A stretch of 64,000 nucleotides of DNA from Fusobacterium sp. IOR10 (lineage in GTDB: Bacteria; Fusobacteriota; Fusobacteriia; Fusobacteriales; Fusobacteriaceae): NCBI RefSeq assembly GCF_010367435.1, contig NZ_WJWY01000003.1:34168-98167 (forward strand), in the 5' to 3' direction. Position 1 is the first letter of the stretch. Every line of letters starts with the position of its first letter. Shown here one piece after another: positions 8,597-15,837 of the stretch. The position numbers and the translations under genes are program-made. The notes under the pieces are model-generated. The model did no database searches. It was not told the DNA's origin and was given only the letters and a program-made list of their open reading frames with translations.

Positions 8597-9940
8597 ATGA
8601 CGGGGAAAAACCAAAAGAAATATGGAGCATCTTCATTTTTACCATTACTAGTATTTTTGGCGCTTTACATAGGAAGTGGATTATTTTTTACAATTATGGG
8701 AGTAGATGGAGCATTTAAAAAATTTCCAAGACATGTTGCATTACTTGCAGGGGTAATTGTGGGAATGGTAATGAATCCTTCTAAAACTATGGATGAAAAA
8801 ATGGATATTTTTGCTAAAAGTGCAGGAAATCCAGGGGTTATGACAATAGGATTAATTTACTTACTTGCAGGAGGATTTCAAGGAGCTGCAAGAGCCATGG
8901 GAGGAGTTCAATCAGTTGTTAATTTAGGACTTACTTTCATACCTGGTTTTGCATTAGTTCCAGGAATATTTATAATGTCAGCTATAATTTCAACAGCTAT
9001 AGGTACTTCAATGGGAACAGTTGCAGCAATGGCTCCAATTGCTATAGGAGTTGCAGCTACAGCAAAACTTAATTTGCCAGTTACTTGTGCAGCAGTTATT
9101 TGTGGAGCTTATTTTGGAGATAATTTATCTATGATTTCTGATACAACAATTTCTGCAGCTAAAGGTGTAGGTTCTGAAATGAAAGATAAATTTAAAATGA
9201 ACTTTTTCATAGCTTTACCAGCAGCAATTATTGCAGCTATTCTTTATGGAGTATTTAGTAGTGGTGCAGATTTAACAGGAGATTATCCATTTCATATAAT
9301 AAGAATTATTCCTTATTTTGTAGTTTTAATAGCAGCTCTTTCAGGTTTCAATGTTGCAGGAGTGCTGTTTATAGGGATAGGAATGGCAGGGCTAATTGGG
9401 ATCATGCAAGGGACTATAGATTTCCTAGGATGGGTCTCAGCCATAGGTGGTGGAATGTCAGACATGTTTAGTATTACAATAGTAGCTATTCTTGTTTCTG
9501 GTATTCTTGGAATTGTAAGAGAAAACGGTGGTGTAGATTGGATGGTTACTTCAATAACTTCTAGAATAAAGGATCGTAAAGGTGCTGAGTATGGAATAGG
9601 ACTTTTATCTGGAATATTATCAGCTGCTTTAGTTAACAATACAATTGCTATAATTATTTCAGCTCCAATTGCTAAAGAAATAGGTAAAAATTATGGTATA
9701 GCTCCAAAAAGATTAGCAAGTTTAATAGATATATTTGCTTGTGCTTTCTTATCAGTATTACCATATGATGGTGGAATGTTAATTGTTACAGGACTTGCAA
9801 AAACAGTATCTCCATTGTCAGTTATGAAATATATGTTTTATATGTTTGCGTTAATAATAGTTACTAGTATAACTATACAATTTGGATTACTAAGAACTGA
9901 GGAAGAAAAACAGTTTTTAATAGATAATAATAAAAAATAA
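8597..9940 (+). CDS. NhaC-family Na+/H+ antiporter-like transporter
   Basis: This 447-residue membrane protein has about 10-12 hydrophobic helices and NhaC-family features: the AIGTSMGTVAAMAPIAIGVA segment, the GAYFGDNLSMISDTT segment around residue 175, and a second pseudo-repeat half. NhaC members include sodium/proton antiporters and predicted sodium-linked transporters of amino acids such as methionine, lysine and tyrosine. Co-transcription with a C-S lyase from a sigma-54 promoter favours a sulfur amino-acid substrate over simple Na+ homeostasis, but that is inference. GGGGGA lies upstream of the ATG, and a strong terminator follows. Confidence 0.8.
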   Translation: MTGKNQKKYGASSFLPLLVFLALYIGSGLFFTIMGVDGAFKKFPRHVALLAGVIVGMVMNPSKTMDEKMDIFAKSAGNPGVMTIGLIYLLAGGFQGAARAMGGVQSVVNLGLTFIPGFALVPGIFIMSAIISTAIGTSMGTVAAMAPIAIGVAATAKLNLPVTCAAVICGAYFGDNLSMISDTTISAAKGVGSEMKDKFKMNFFIALPAAIIAAILYGVFSSGADLTGDYPFHIIRIIPYFVVLIAALSGFNVAGVLFIGIGMAGLIGIMQGTIDFLGWVSAIGGGMSDMFSITIVAILVSGILGIVRENGGVDWMVTSITSRIKDRKGAEYGIGLLSGILSAALVNNTIAIIISAPIAKEIGKNYGIAPKRLASLIDIFACAFLSVLPYDGGMLIVTGLAKTVSPLSVMKYMFYMFALIIVTSITIQFGLLRTEEEKQFLIDNNKK

Positions 9941-9956
9941 AATATAAATAAAAAAC

Positions 9957-9992
9957 AATAAGGGACCACTTATTCATAAGTGGTCCCTTATT
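9957..9992. terminator. Bidirectional rho-independent terminator
   Basis: A 17-base perfect inverted repeat (arm AATAAGGGACCACTTAT, 9957-9973 with 9976-9992) is flanked by A-rich and T-rich runs. It serves the plus-strand transporter gene and the convergent rhodanese-CstR gene. Confidence 0.9.
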
Positions 9993-10014
9993 AAAATTAT
10001 TATATAATGGTTTA

Positions 10015-10620
10015 TTATTTTGTTAATTTTTTTAAATATTTAAAGAAATCATTTTTTTGTTCCACAGAATTAATACAAGTATTAAAAAACATTTCCATGA
10101 TTTCTTGATTGGTTCCAGCTAATGCAGCTTTAACTGCAAGGGATTGATTTAAGATATCACCACAATATTCACCTTCTAAAAGCATTTTTTTCATTCCCTT
10201 TACTTGCCCTTCAATTTTATTAAGACGTGTAATTATATTTTTTCTAGATTCAATAATTTCCTGATCATCTAATTTAGAAACAGTAGTTACAAGATTTTGA
10301 TTTCTTTGCCAATTTTTTAAACCACCTTCTAAATCATAAATATATTTAAATCCCAATTCAATCATAAGTTCAGCTGCAAAATGGCTTAATCTACCTACAG
10401 CACAATAAATAAGATAAGGTTTTTCTTTATCTAAAGTTAATATTTTTTTCTTGAAAAGTCTAGGTTTAAGAAAATCAATTAGAATTGATTCTTCTAATTT
10501 TCCTTCATATAAATGTTCTGCCTCTGTTCGAACATCTATAATTACTAAATCTTTAGTTTCCTCAATAATATTTTTTGCTTTTTCAGGAGACAGCTTAATA
10601 AAATAGTTTTGTTTATCCAT
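10015..10620 (-). CDS. Rhodanese-CsoR/CstR fusion regulator (persulfide sensor candidate)
   Basis: This is a 201-residue two-domain protein. Residues 1-110 are a rhodanese domain with IIDVR near 27 and the active-site loop CAVGRLS at Cys73. Residues 120-201 are a CsoR/FrmR-type helical repressor domain (RLNKIEGQVKGMKKML). The two family cysteines are Cys153 and Cys182, spaced 29 apart as in CsoR and CstR. The histidine that completes the copper site in CsoR (four residues before the second Cys) is Phe178 here, which fits the persulfide-sensing CstR type rather than a copper sensor. It neighbours a YeeE transporter and a CoA-disulfide-reductase-rhodanese gene, so it probably controls sulfane-sulfur handling. 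Fusion of sensor and sulfurtransferase suggests direct persulfide hand-over. Confidence 0.86.
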   Translation of the reverse strand: MDKQNYFIKLSPEKAKNIIEETKDLVIIDVRTEAEHLYEGKLEESILIDFLKPRLFKKKILTLDKEKPYLIYCAVGRLSHFAAELMIELGFKYIYDLEGGLKNWQRNQNLVTTVSKLDDQEIIESRKNIITRLNKIEGQVKGMKKMLLEGEYCGDILNQSLAVKAALAGTNQEIMEMFFNTCINSVEQKNDFFKYLKKLTK

Positions 10621-10621
10621 A

Positions 10622-10632
10622 AATACCCCACT
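10622..10632 (-). promoter_or_regulatory. Candidate CstR-type operator at the regulator's own start
   Basis: The minus strand reads AGTGGGGTATT immediately before the start codon. It resembles the G-tract GGGTA sequence just downstream of the -10 box of the neighbouring sulfur operon. CsoR/CstR operators are G/C-tract repeats, so autoregulation is possible. The match is short and the call is tentative; the same bases also serve as a weak Shine-Dalgarno. Confidence 0.3.
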
Positions 10633-10694
10633 TTAAATTAATATACAACCAAATTATATAATATATTTTATAAATATGCAACTTCTTTGAATTT

Positions 10695-10725
10695 AAAATA
10701 AGGAGCTAAATAGGCTCCTTATTTT
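10695..10725 (-). terminator. Rho-independent terminator of the sulfur transport operon
   Basis: A perfect 12-base inverted repeat (AAAATAAGGAGC, 10695-10706 with 10714-10725) with a 7-base loop lies 23 bases after the YeeE/YedE gene on the minus strand. It separates that operon from the downstream rhodanese-CstR gene, which therefore has its own promoter. Confidence 0.85.
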
Positions 10726-10747
10726 AGATACTGTTATTATATAAAAA

Positions 10748-12007
10748 TTAGTTTATAATCCTAGATACTTTGTTTACAATGATTCCTCCAACAACAAGAA
10801 AAATAAAGAATATCCAACCAGATAAAGAGAAGTTAGCAATGGGAGTATACAGCGCTCCAACATTACATCCATTTGCTAATCTAGTTCCAAATCCCATAGA
10901 AATACCACCTAATGCAAAAAGGAAAACATCTTTTTTGGATATCTTCAATTCAGATTTGGAAATTTTAGTAAAGGTACCTGCAAGTAAAAGGCAGATAAAA
11001 GTTCCTAAAACAATACCAAAGTTTTGAACATTTATTGGATGACTAAAAAATGACATTGTGAAAACTGATGCTGGTTTTGTGGAAAAACTAGTGATAGTTT
11101 CTATTGGAACTCCTAATTTAAGAAGCAATGTTCCAAACCAAAATCCATAGGGAGTAGAAGCTCCCCATCCTGCTTTAGTTACACCCATAAGTAAAGTAAA
11201 CACACCTGTTATAATAATTGCTCCAGTTTCCATAGTCCAAGGTTTAACAAAAATTTTATTATATGTTCTTTCACTAATTAGCTTAAAAGGTTCATATTCT
11301 AATTCTTCTTTACTATATTGAATAGTTTCAGATTCAATATGATAAAAACTATTTTTTAATTTTCTACTGTCCTCATATTTATAAGAAATCCAAATTGTAA
11401 TTCCAGCAAAAATTATTGTTACTATACTAGCTCCAATATAGCCATTTAAACCATCATTTTTAAATAAATCAGGTAGATAAACTCCACCAGAAAGTTTTGA
11501 TCCAACCTCAGTGGTAAACCAAGAATCAGTTACCCAAGAGGCTTTAGATTGTATAGGGAACCCTAAAAATACTCCCATACAAAAGAAAAGTAAAGTAATA
11601 ATTGCTCTAGGAAGACTAGTTACTAAATCTGTTAAAACTCCAGAGGCGCAACAAACAGAAAACGTCATTCCAAATCCAAACAGAATTCCTCCAAGTATTA
11701 ACCCTAAATTTATAGGATTAACCCATAAGTTATAAGTTGAAGCATCTACATTATATAAGAAAGCAATGGAAATTAATGCTGTGATTGTAAACATTCCTGC
11801 TAAGACTCTCATTAACTTAGTAGATCCACTGTTGTAGGCTCTATTAACACTTCCTGCAAATCCCATAAAGGATCTAGTAAGAGCATAACCAAGAGTTATA
11901 CCTACTAATAATCTAAAAAATAACATTCCAGAAATAAGGAATTTATGTCCAAAAAAAATAACAATAAAGCTTAAAATGATTCCAATAATATTTTCATTTT
12001 TTTTCAT
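10748..12007 (-). CDS. YeeE/YedE (TsuA-like) sulfur-compound transporter
   Basis: This 419-residue protein has about 10-12 membrane helices in two repeats. Each repeat carries the conserved cysteine motif of the YeeE/YedE family: FSVCCASG near residue 118 and ANGCNVGALY near 377. In characterised TsuA proteins these cysteines relay thiosulfate through the membrane. The gene follows the CoA-disulfide-reductase-rhodanese gene by 17 bases with AGGAGA before the ATG, so the two are co-transcribed. Import of thiosulfate or another sulfane-sulfur donor is the likely role; the exact substrate is inferred from family and context. Confidence 0.85.
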   Translation of the reverse strand: MKKNENIIGIILSFIVIFFGHKFLISGMLFFRLLVGITLGYALTRSFMGFAGSVNRAYNSGSTKLMRVLAGMFTITALISIAFLYNVDASTYNLWVNPINLGLILGGILFGFGMTFSVCCASGVLTDLVTSLPRAIITLLFFCMGVFLGFPIQSKASWVTDSWFTTEVGSKLSGGVYLPDLFKNDGLNGYIGASIVTIIFAGITIWISYKYEDSRKLKNSFYHIESETIQYSKEELEYEPFKLISERTYNKIFVKPWTMETGAIIITGVFTLLMGVTKAGWGASTPYGFWFGTLLLKLGVPIETITSFSTKPASVFTMSFFSHPINVQNFGIVLGTFICLLLAGTFTKISKSELKISKKDVFLFALGGISMGFGTRLANGCNVGALYTPIANFSLSGWIFFIFLVVGGIIVNKVSRIIN

Positions 12008-12024
12008 TTTATTTTCTCCTAATA

Positions 12025-13722
12025 TTAATCAAAATTATAGTCAGTGACTATTTTTGGTCTATTTAAAGTAAGGTCATTAAAATATTCATAGAAAGAAAGT
12101 CCCATGAATCCCCCTGCAATTGAATAAGAATTTTTAAATCCTAAGTTTTCCATAATTAAAACAGCATTATAGCTTCTTTGTCCACTTCTGCAATGTAAGT
12201 AAACTGGAACATCTTTAGGTATTTCATTGATTCTTTCTCTAAATTCACTTAAAGGAATATTTTTTGCATTAATAATATGACTTAATTCAAATTCATCCCT
12301 TTCTCTTACATCTATAATGTAGGCATTTTTCTCTACAAGGTTTCTAACCTTAGAAAAACTTATTTGTTTATAGTCACCATTAAGAAGATTACTTGCAATA
12401 TATCCACCAAAATTTACAACATCCTTTGCAGTTCCAAAGGGAGGAGCGTAACACAATTCTAAATCTTTTAAGTCATCTATAGTGGCATTTAGTTTGATTC
12501 CAGTTGCAATAACATCTATTCTTTTGTCAACATTTCCTTTCCCTACAGCTTGGGCTCCTAGTATTCTTCCAGAAGGAACCTCATAAATAAGCTTAAAATG
12601 TAGAGGATTAGAGCTAGGCATTAATCCTACTCCGTCTCCAGGTATGGCCCAAACAACATTATAGTGAATATTCATTTTTTTCATTTTAATAAATTCTTCT
12701 GTAAGACCTGTTGAAGCGCCATTATAGTCAAATACTTTTATAACAGAAGAACCAATAAATCCTTTGTTATTTATTTTCATTCCATTAATGTGATCTGCAA
12801 CACTTCTAGCTTGTTTTTGAGCTGGGCCAGCAAGAGGAAGCTTAAAATAGTCATTAAACAGTGCTCCATAAACTTCAATAGCATCTCCAACAGCATAAAT
12901 ATTTTCATCATTAGTCATATAGTTTGAATCTGTTTTAATTCCACCTAGAGGACCTAGTTCAAGTCCAGAGTTTTTAGCTAACTTAGTTTCAGGAAGAACT
13001 CCAATAGCCATAATAACAGTATCAACATTTATGCTTTTTCCAGATTCTAATATTACAGTTTTATCTTCAAATGAACAAACTTTATCATTTATAATAAGAT
13101 TAATTCCCTTATCAACTAATTCTTTATGAAGTATTTGAACCATGTCATAATCAAAGGGTTTCATTATTTGTTTAGCTGCTTCTATAAGTGTCACATTGTA
13201 ACCAGCTTCTTTTAAATTTTCACAAGTTTCAACTCCTATAAATCCTCCACCAATAACAGAAATATTTACAGAATTAGAAGATTTTATAAATTTATTTAAA
13301 TTATCTATGTCAGTAACATTTCTTATTGAGAAATGATTTATTTTTTCAATTCCAGGAATATTTGGAACAATTGGTTTAGCACCAGGAGATAGGATAAGTT
13401 TATCATAACTTTCATTGTATTCTTCTCCAGTTAGAGTATTTTTAACTCTAATATTTTTAGAGTCTCTATCTATTGAAATAACTTCATTATTTATTCTAGC
13501 TTCTATGTTATATTGTTTAATAAATTTCTCAGGTGACATAAGAACTAAATCTTCAGCTTCCTTAACAGTTCCTCCTAAATGATAAGGTAAACAACAATTT
13601 GAGAAAGAAACATGAGGTCCTTTTTCAAACATTATTATTTGATCTTCTTCACTATGTCTTCTAAGTCTAGCAGCAGCAGAAGCTCCACCAGCAACTCCTC
13701 CAACTATAAGAATTTTTTTCAT
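12025..13722 (-). CDS. CoA-disulfide reductase / persulfide reductase with C-terminal rhodanese domain
   Basis: This 565-residue flavoprotein has an FAD-binding N-terminus (KKILIVGGVAGGASAAARLRR), the single catalytic cysteine of CoA-disulfide reductases in SNCCLPYHLGG near residue 43, and a second nucleotide-binding GGGFIGVE near 160. A C-terminal rhodanese domain carries the active loop CRSGQRS near residue 525. Such CoADR-Rhd fusions reduce CoA-persulfide or polysulfide with NAD(P)H and release sulfide. Start 13722 is chosen over the in-frame ATG at 13773 because GGAGG lies 7 bases before it, the FAD motif begins at once, and the longer form would overlap the promoter. It leads the operon with the YeeE transporter. 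Confidence 0.9.
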   Translation of the reverse strand: MKKILIVGGVAGGASAAARLRRHSEEDQIIMFEKGPHVSFSNCCLPYHLGGTVKEAEDLVLMSPEKFIKQYNIEARINNEVISIDRDSKNIRVKNTLTGEEYNESYDKLILSPGAKPIVPNIPGIEKINHFSIRNVTDIDNLNKFIKSSNSVNISVIGGGFIGVETCENLKEAGYNVTLIEAAKQIMKPFDYDMVQILHKELVDKGINLIINDKVCSFEDKTVILESGKSINVDTVIMAIGVLPETKLAKNSGLELGPLGGIKTDSNYMTNDENIYAVGDAIEVYGALFNDYFKLPLAGPAQKQARSVADHINGMKINNKGFIGSSVIKVFDYNGASTGLTEEFIKMKKMNIHYNVVWAIPGDGVGLMPSSNPLHFKLIYEVPSGRILGAQAVGKGNVDKRIDVIATGIKLNATIDDLKDLELCYAPPFGTAKDVVNFGGYIASNLLNGDYKQISFSKVRNLVEKNAYIIDVRERDEFELSHIINAKNIPLSEFRERINEIPKDVPVYLHCRSGQRSYNAVLIMENLGFKNSYSIAGGFMGLSFYEYFNDLTLNRPKIVTDYNFD

Positions 13723-13752
13723 AACTATCCTCCAAATTTTTATTTTTTGTTC

Positions 13753-13792
13753 TACCAGTACCCAGTATAGCAAAAATAAAAAACTTCGTCAA
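13753..13792 (-). promoter_or_regulatory. Sigma-70 promoter with overlapping candidate CstR operator
   Basis: On the minus strand, TTGACG (13792-13787), a 17-base spacer and TATACT (13769-13764) form a near-consensus promoter for the CoADR-rhodanese/YeeE operon. Directly at the -10 box starts a repeat, TACTGGGTACTGGTA (down to 13753), placed where a repressor would block initiation. Assignment of that repeat to the neighbouring rhodanese-CstR protein is inference. Confidence 0.75.
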
Positions 13793-13826
13793 TTGTTTTC
13801 ATATAAATACTTTTAATTAAAATAAA

Positions 13827-13852
13827 AAAGAGAAAGTTTAAACTTTCTCTTT
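13827..13852 (-). terminator. Rho-independent terminator after cvfB
   Basis: A perfect 26-base palindrome, arm AAAGAGAAAGTTT, lies 20 bases downstream of the minus-strand cvfB-like gene and is followed on that strand by TTATTTTAATT. It separates cvfB from the sulfur operon promoter. Confidence 0.75.
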
Positions 13853-13871
13853 AGGATATTTATTAATTTAT

Positions 13872-14723
13872 TTATTGATTTAATTTGAATCCATTTGGAG
13901 TTTTAATAATAATTTGTTTTTTAAATAATCCTCCAATAGCTCTTTTAAAAGCTTTTTTACTAATACCAAAATAATCATAGATTTCTTCAGGGGAAGATTT
14001 ATCATTAAAATAAAATGCATCCTTTAGAAGTTTCATTTTTTCTACAATTAATTCCTCATCCTTATCCATTTGCTCATAAGCACGTAATCTAGGAGAAAGA
14101 TCTAATTTACCATCTTCTCTAACTCTTATAACACGAGCACTAACTTCATCTCCTATTTTATAAGATTTAAAAAATTCGTTGTTTGGCATAAGTCCAAAAT
14201 ACCTATTGTCAACAGCAACAAAAACTCCGATTTCTTCATCAATACTATAAACAGTTCCTTTAACTAAATCATTTTTTTCATAATCGCTACATGGTAAAAG
14301 GAAATTATAAATTTTCATAGTAGAAGAAATTCTACCTTTTTTATCTTCATAAACTCCAACTAAATATTTTTTACCAATTTCTAGAGGACATACCTCTTGA
14401 CCTCTTGGTAGTAATAAATCTTTTTTTAATCCCCAATCTAAAAATGCTCCTATTTTTGGGTTGATATCAGTAACTTCTAAGCTTTTTATAGTACCAACAG
14501 TTGCATAAGATGTTCTTAGTGTAGAGATAAGTCTATCTTCTGAATCGCTGTAAATAAAAACATCCAATTCATCTCCAACATTTGGTTTTTCATCTAGTAA
14601 TTCAAATTCATTTTTTGGAAGAAGAATGTTATCATTTTCGTCCCCTGTTTCAGCATCCAAGTATAATCCAATAGATGTATAATTGTTTACTTTTAATTTT
14701 TGTCGTTTACCTATTTTTATCAT
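13872..14723 (-). CDS. cvfB: S1-domain RNA-binding protein, CvfB/YitL family
   Basis: This 283-residue cytoplasmic protein has three tandem OB/S1-like domains (roughly residues 1-65, 70-140 and 150-215) followed by a winged-helix domain (about 230-283), the CvfB architecture. Visible S1 features are GAFLDWGLKKDLLLP in the second domain and KGTVYSIDEEIGVFVAVDN with LMP in the third. CvfB binds RNA; in Staphylococcus it affects virulence gene expression, and its molecular role is still general. AAGGAG precedes the ATG. It is transcribed alone, divergent from an M15-type lipoprotein gene. Confidence 0.85.
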   Translation of the reverse strand: MIKIGKRQKLKVNNYTSIGLYLDAETGDENDNILLPKNEFELLDEKPNVGDELDVFIYSDSEDRLISTLRTSYATVGTIKSLEVTDINPKIGAFLDWGLKKDLLLPRGQEVCPLEIGKKYLVGVYEDKKGRISSTMKIYNFLLPCSDYEKNDLVKGTVYSIDEEIGVFVAVDNRYFGLMPNNEFFKSYKIGDEVSARVIRVREDGKLDLSPRLRAYEQMDKDEELIVEKMKLLKDAFYFNDKSSPEEIYDYFGISKKAFKRAIGGLFKKQIIIKTPNGFKLNQ

Positions 14724-14802
14724 AAAATGACTCCTTATATAATTAATTATCTGTATAATGTCTTAGCGTCTAGTAATGTATTATACAATGTATACAAATA
14801 AA

Positions 14803-14830
14803 TTACAAATAATATTTTATATGGTATAAT
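14803..14830 (+). promoter_or_regulatory. Sigma-70 promoter for the M15 lipoprotein gene
   Basis: TTACAA (14803-14808), a 16-base spacer and TATAAT (14825-14830) lie 33 bases before the ATG at 14863, inside the divergent region shared with cvfB. Confidence 0.6.
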
Positions 14831-14862
14831 AGAAAATAAAAAATGATTAATTGGAGAAGACT

Positions 14863-15354
14863 ATGAAAAAAATAATCTGTATAATATTATTATCCATTAG
14901 TTTTATAAGTTGTGGAAAGATAAAAAGAAGAGGAAACTTTAAAATATCTAGACATTTTACTTTTTCAGAAGCTACTATTAGTAGAAAAGGAAGCCGTCTT
15001 CATTTTAATAATTATCCAAATAAAAAAAATTATAGAAATATAGTATATACTGCAAGAAGAATGGAAGATATTAGAAGAATAGTAGGAAAAGAACTTAAAA
15101 TAAATAGCTGGTATAGAAGTGGAAATATTAATAGACTAGTTGGAGGTTCAAAACATTCAGCTCATAAGGATGGATTAGCTGTTGATTTTACAGTTAATGG
15201 AAAATGGGAGTTAAATAATGCTTTGAGAAAAATAAGAAAATCTGGATATAGTTTTGATCAAATATATTATCACTCAAAGAGCAATTATATTCATATTTCC
15301 TTTAGATTAAATAGAAGAAGAGAAAGAAAACAATTTTATTATAGAAGAAAATAA
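14863..15354 (+). CDS. M15-type peptidase lipoprotein (peptidoglycan endo-/carboxypeptidase candidate)
   Basis: This 163-residue secreted lipoprotein has an N-terminal signal KKIICIILLSISF and lipobox ISC with the lipidated Cys near residue 17. The body matches the Peptidase_M15_3 fold, with SxHxxxxAVD (SAHKDGLAVD) providing two zinc ligands and YIHIS the third. Relatives cleave peptidoglycan stem peptides. The ATG at 14863 is preferred over the TTG at 14851, because the latter is part of the ribosome site (GGAG) and adds four residues before the signal. The C-terminus is unusually Arg-rich (LNRRRERKQFYYRRK). It is monocistronic with its own promoter and terminator. Confidence 0.82.
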   Translation: MKKIICIILLSISFISCGKIKRRGNFKISRHFTFSEATISRKGSRLHFNNYPNKKNYRNIVYTARRMEDIRRIVGKELKINSWYRSGNINRLVGGSKHSAHKDGLAVDFTVNGKWELNNALRKIRKSGYSFDQIYYHSKSNYIHISFRLNRRRERKQFYYRRK

Positions 15355-15355
15355 A

Positions 15356-15385
15356 AAAAGGACTAATTAGATAATTAGTCCTTTT
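15356..15385. terminator. Bidirectional rho-independent terminator
   Basis: A perfect 14-base inverted repeat AAAAGGACTAATTA (15356-15369 with 15372-15385) lies between the convergent M15 lipoprotein gene and the Cys-rich winged-helix gene, A-rich on one side and T-rich on the other. Confidence 0.88.
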
Positions 15386-15393
15386 AAATTAAT

Positions 15394-15702
15394 TTAGAAT
15401 TCAAATTCACGAATAGCTTTAGCAGTTATAACTTTAATATTTTTATAGCTTTCGGGAGAAACTTTCATTCCACAACCAGAGCAATTAGACCCACAACTAC
15501 TGGACATACAAGCTGGCTTCCCATCACTATTTGTTCTTTTTAAATAGTCTTCATAAGTTTCAATATATCCTAAATCAAGTAGAGTTAATAAAGCAGCATC
15601 TAATTCTTCTTTAGTTATACCAAGATTTTTTAATATTGCATCATCACTATAAGCTTTTCCTGAAACTAAAAACTTTAATATTTTAATATCAATTTCATTC
15701 AT
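15394..15702 (-). CDS. Small winged-helix protein with Cys cluster
   Basis: This 102-residue protein has an N-terminal helix-turn-helix-like half (MNEIDIKILKFLVSGKAYS...LGITKEELDAALLTLLDLGYIE) followed by a cysteine-rich stretch at residues 65-77 (CMSSSCGSNCSGCG). The combination recalls FeoC-like regulators, in which a winged helix carries an Fe-S-binding cysteine loop. No feoAB genes are nearby, so the name is not applied. It may be a small redox- or iron-responsive regulator, which is inference. It is monocistronic, with its own terminator, and divergent from the TtcA-like pair. GGGTGATATT precedes the ATG. Confidence 0.65.
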   Translation of the reverse strand: MNEIDIKILKFLVSGKAYSDDAILKNLGITKEELDAALLTLLDLGYIETYEDYLKRTNSDGKPACMSSSCGSNCSGCGMKVSPESYKNIKVITAKAIREFEF

Positions 15703-15752
15703 AATATCACCCTTTCTAAACAGATTTTATCTTTAGATAAACTAATTATATC

Positions 15753-15771
15753 ATATTCTAATAAAGAATAT
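15753..15771. promoter_or_regulatory. Candidate operator between divergent promoters
   Basis: The perfect inverted repeat ATATTCT-AATAA-AGAATAT lies midway between the Cys-rich winged-helix gene (minus) and the TtcA-like pair (plus). TATAAT-type -10 boxes are present on both sides (minus near 15745, plus 15803-15808). The winged-helix protein could bind here; there is no direct evidence. Confidence 0.4.
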
Positions 15772-15837
15772 AAAAAAAATTTTTAATACTTAAAAATTAT
15801 GATATAATTATTCTATAAAAAAAGAAAGGAAATAGAA

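Noticed and set aside
9313..9639. Minus-strand frame opposite the NhaC-family gene
   Set aside because: Shadow of a transmembrane coding sequence with no ribosome site.
10015..10620. Copper-sensing CsoR assignment
   Set aside because: The third copper ligand (His) is Phe178, and the context is sulfur metabolism, so a CstR-type persulfide sensor is the better reading.
13720..13773. Longer start (ATG 13773) for the CoADR-rhodanese gene
   Set aside because: It would place the promoter -10 region inside the coding sequence, lacks a ribosome site, and adds residues before the FAD motif that the family does not have.
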